Part shown: positions 5,226 to 6,267 of the stretch, piece after piece
Numbering within the stretch: the first letter of the stretch is position 1
How the letters are laid out: each line of letters opens with the position of its first letter
From: Pseudomonadota bacterium
Lineage (GTDB): Bacteria; Pseudomonadota; Gammaproteobacteria; Burkholderiales; Burkholderiaceae_B
Reading direction: 5' to 3'
NCBI GenBank assembly: GCA_023386765.1
Contig: JAEWJD010000098.1
Span: 1-6,267, forward strand
Length of the DNA stretch: 6,267 nucleotides
Program-made: the position numbers and the translations under genes
The notes under the pieces: model-generated
What the model was told of the DNA's origin: nothing
Seen by the model: the letters and a program-made list of their open reading frames with translations, nothing else
Databases searched by the model: none

Positions 5226-6267
5226 TCAGCTGGCAGTGGCTGCAGCCGTTTCCGGCGGCAACGCTTCATACGCGGTTTCCTGGGCGGTCGGCTGGGCATT
5301 GGCGCGAGCGCGTCGCACCGAGCGGATACCGAACACCACGATGCTGATCACGACGAACATGAAGAGGCCGCACAGCGCCGCGTTGACGTAATCATTGAAC
5401 ACCACACGCCCCATTTCCGCCAGCGACTTGGCCGGTGCCAGCACCTTGCCTTCGGCAATGGCGGCGTTGTACTTGGCCGCGTGCGCCAGGAAACTGACAC
5501 GGGGGTCGGCATCGAAGATCTTCTGCCAGCCCGCAGTCAGGGTGCACACCAGCAGCCAGATCGTGGGCAGGATGGTGACCCAGGCGTAGCGGTCGCGCTT
5601 CATCTTGAAAAGCACCACCGTCCCCAGCATGAGCGCCACGGCAGCCAGCATCTGGTTGGCGATGCCGAACAGCGGCCACAGCGTGTTGATGCCGCCCAGC
5701 GGGTCGACCACGCCCTGGTGCAGGAAGTAGCCCCAGGCCGCCACGCACAAGGCGGTGGCGATCAGGTTGGCCGGCAACGACTCGGTGCGCTTGAGGGCCG
5801 GCACGAAGGTGCCCAGCAGATCCTGCAGCATGAAACGCCCGGCGCGGGTGCCGGCGTCCACGGCCGTCAGGATGAAGAGCGCTTCGAACAGGATGGCGAA
5901 GTGATACCAGAAGGCCATCATGGCCGGGCCGCCGAGCGCCTGATGCAGGATGTGGGCCATGCCCACGGCCAGGGTCGGCGCGCCGCCGGCACGCGAGATG
6001 ATGGTGTTCTCGCCCACGTCCTTGGCGGTCTGCACCAGATCGGCAGGCGTGATCACGAAGCCCCAGCTGGAGACCACCTGAGCGACCTGTTCGGGCGAGG
6101 TGCCGATGACAGCCGCGGGGCTGTTCATGGCGTAGTAGATACCCGGCTCGATCACGCAAGCCGCCACCAGCGCCATGATGGCCACGAAAGACTCCATCAC
6201 CATGCCGCCGTAGCCGATATAGCGCGCCTGGGTTTCGTTCTCGATCAGCTTGGGCGTGGTGCCCGAA
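5226..6267 (-). CDS. cstA: Carbon starvation protein CstA (pyruvate/peptide transporter), C-terminal half
   Basis: The last 346 codons are present; the N-terminal part lies beyond the right edge. The fragment enters at 'SGTTPKLIENETQARYIGYGG', the conserved CstA segment preceding 'MESFVAIMAL', and runs through 'GGPAMMAFWYHFAILFEALFIL', 'TAVDAGTRAGRF' and 'LWPLFGIANQMLAA', all typical of CstA. About six hydrophobic segments can be seen, the last near its C-terminal 'FVVISIVVFGIRS', followed by a basic patch (RSVRRARA) and a hydrophilic Ala/Thr/Glu tail, consistent with a cytoplasmic C-terminus. CstA is an inner-membrane transporter induced by carbon starvation in E. coli and implicated in pyruvate and peptide uptake. 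The apparent ATG at 6203 is internal, since the CstA match continues upstream of it in the same frame without a stop. The gene is followed at 14 bp by ybdD. The promoter is outside the window. Confidence 0.95.
   Translation of the reverse strand, partial: SGTTPKLIENETQARYIGYGGMVMESFVAIMALVAACVIEPGIYYAMNSPAAVIGTSPEQVAQVVSSWGFVITPADLVQTAKDVGENTIISRAGGAPTLAVGMAHILHQALGGPAMMAFWYHFAILFEALFILTAVDAGTRAGRFMLQDLLGTFVPALKRTESLPANLIATALCVAAWGYFLHQGVVDPLGGINTLWPLFGIANQMLAAVALMLGTVVLFKMKRDRYAWVTILPTIWLLVCTLTAGWQKIFDADPRVSFLAHAAKYNAAIAEGKVLAPAKSLAEMGRVVFNDYVNAALCGLFMFVVISIVVFGIRSVRRARANAQPTAQETAYEALPPETAAATAS

Noticed and set aside
4981..5391. 136-codon open frame on the + strand opposite ybdD and the end of cstA
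   Set aside because: The opposite strand encodes a recognised YbdD family protein with a strong AAGGAGG ribosome site and the expected cstA neighbour.

Overview
The window is a GC-rich stretch of ordinary chromosome from a beta-proteobacterium. Protein sequences, gene order and codon use fit the Burkholderiales, most likely the Alcaligenaceae (Bordetella/Achromobacter type). This assignment is recognition from memory, not a database result. I see no insertion sequence, prophage, CRISPR array, tRNA or rRNA, and no stretch longer than about 140 bp without a gene.

Layout, left to right. (1) The 3' end of a LOG-type (TIGR00730) nucleotide phosphoribohydrolase gene runs on the + strand. It is followed, with a GTGA stop/start overlap, by a HAD-superfamily phosphatase, and then by an FMN-dependent PPOX-fold oxidoreductase of the DR_2398 type. 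(2) Converging on these from the right is the N-formylmethionine pair, both on the - strand: def (peptide deformylase), then fmt (methionyl-tRNA formyltransferase). They are separated by a 133-bp gap rich in hairpins. (3) Upstream of def, also on the - strand, is kynU (kynureninase). It diverges from an Lrp/AsnC-family regulator, very probably kynR, and the 139-bp gap between them holds nested inverted repeats. (4) Converging on kynR is a - strand operon entering from the right edge: cstA (carbon-starvation/pyruvate transporter, N-terminal half outside the window) followed 14 bp later by the small partner gene ybdD/yjiX.

How the genes work together. Fmt formylates initiator Met-tRNA and Def removes the formyl group from new proteins. 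KynR probably senses a tryptophan catabolite and controls kynU, which splits kynurenine into anthranilate and alanine. CstA imports pyruvate or peptides in starving cells, and YbdD is its usual small companion. The LOG and HAD proteins are probably co-translated housekeeping or salvage enzymes.

No new system stands out. The structure not explained by the genes lies in the intergenic DNA: a 15-bp perfect-stem hairpin that places the kynR stop codon in its loop and probably terminates cstA-ybdD, a cluster of interchangeable GC-rich stems between def and fmt, the nested dyads between kynU and kynR, and a palindrome spanning two facing stop codons between the PPOX gene and fmt.
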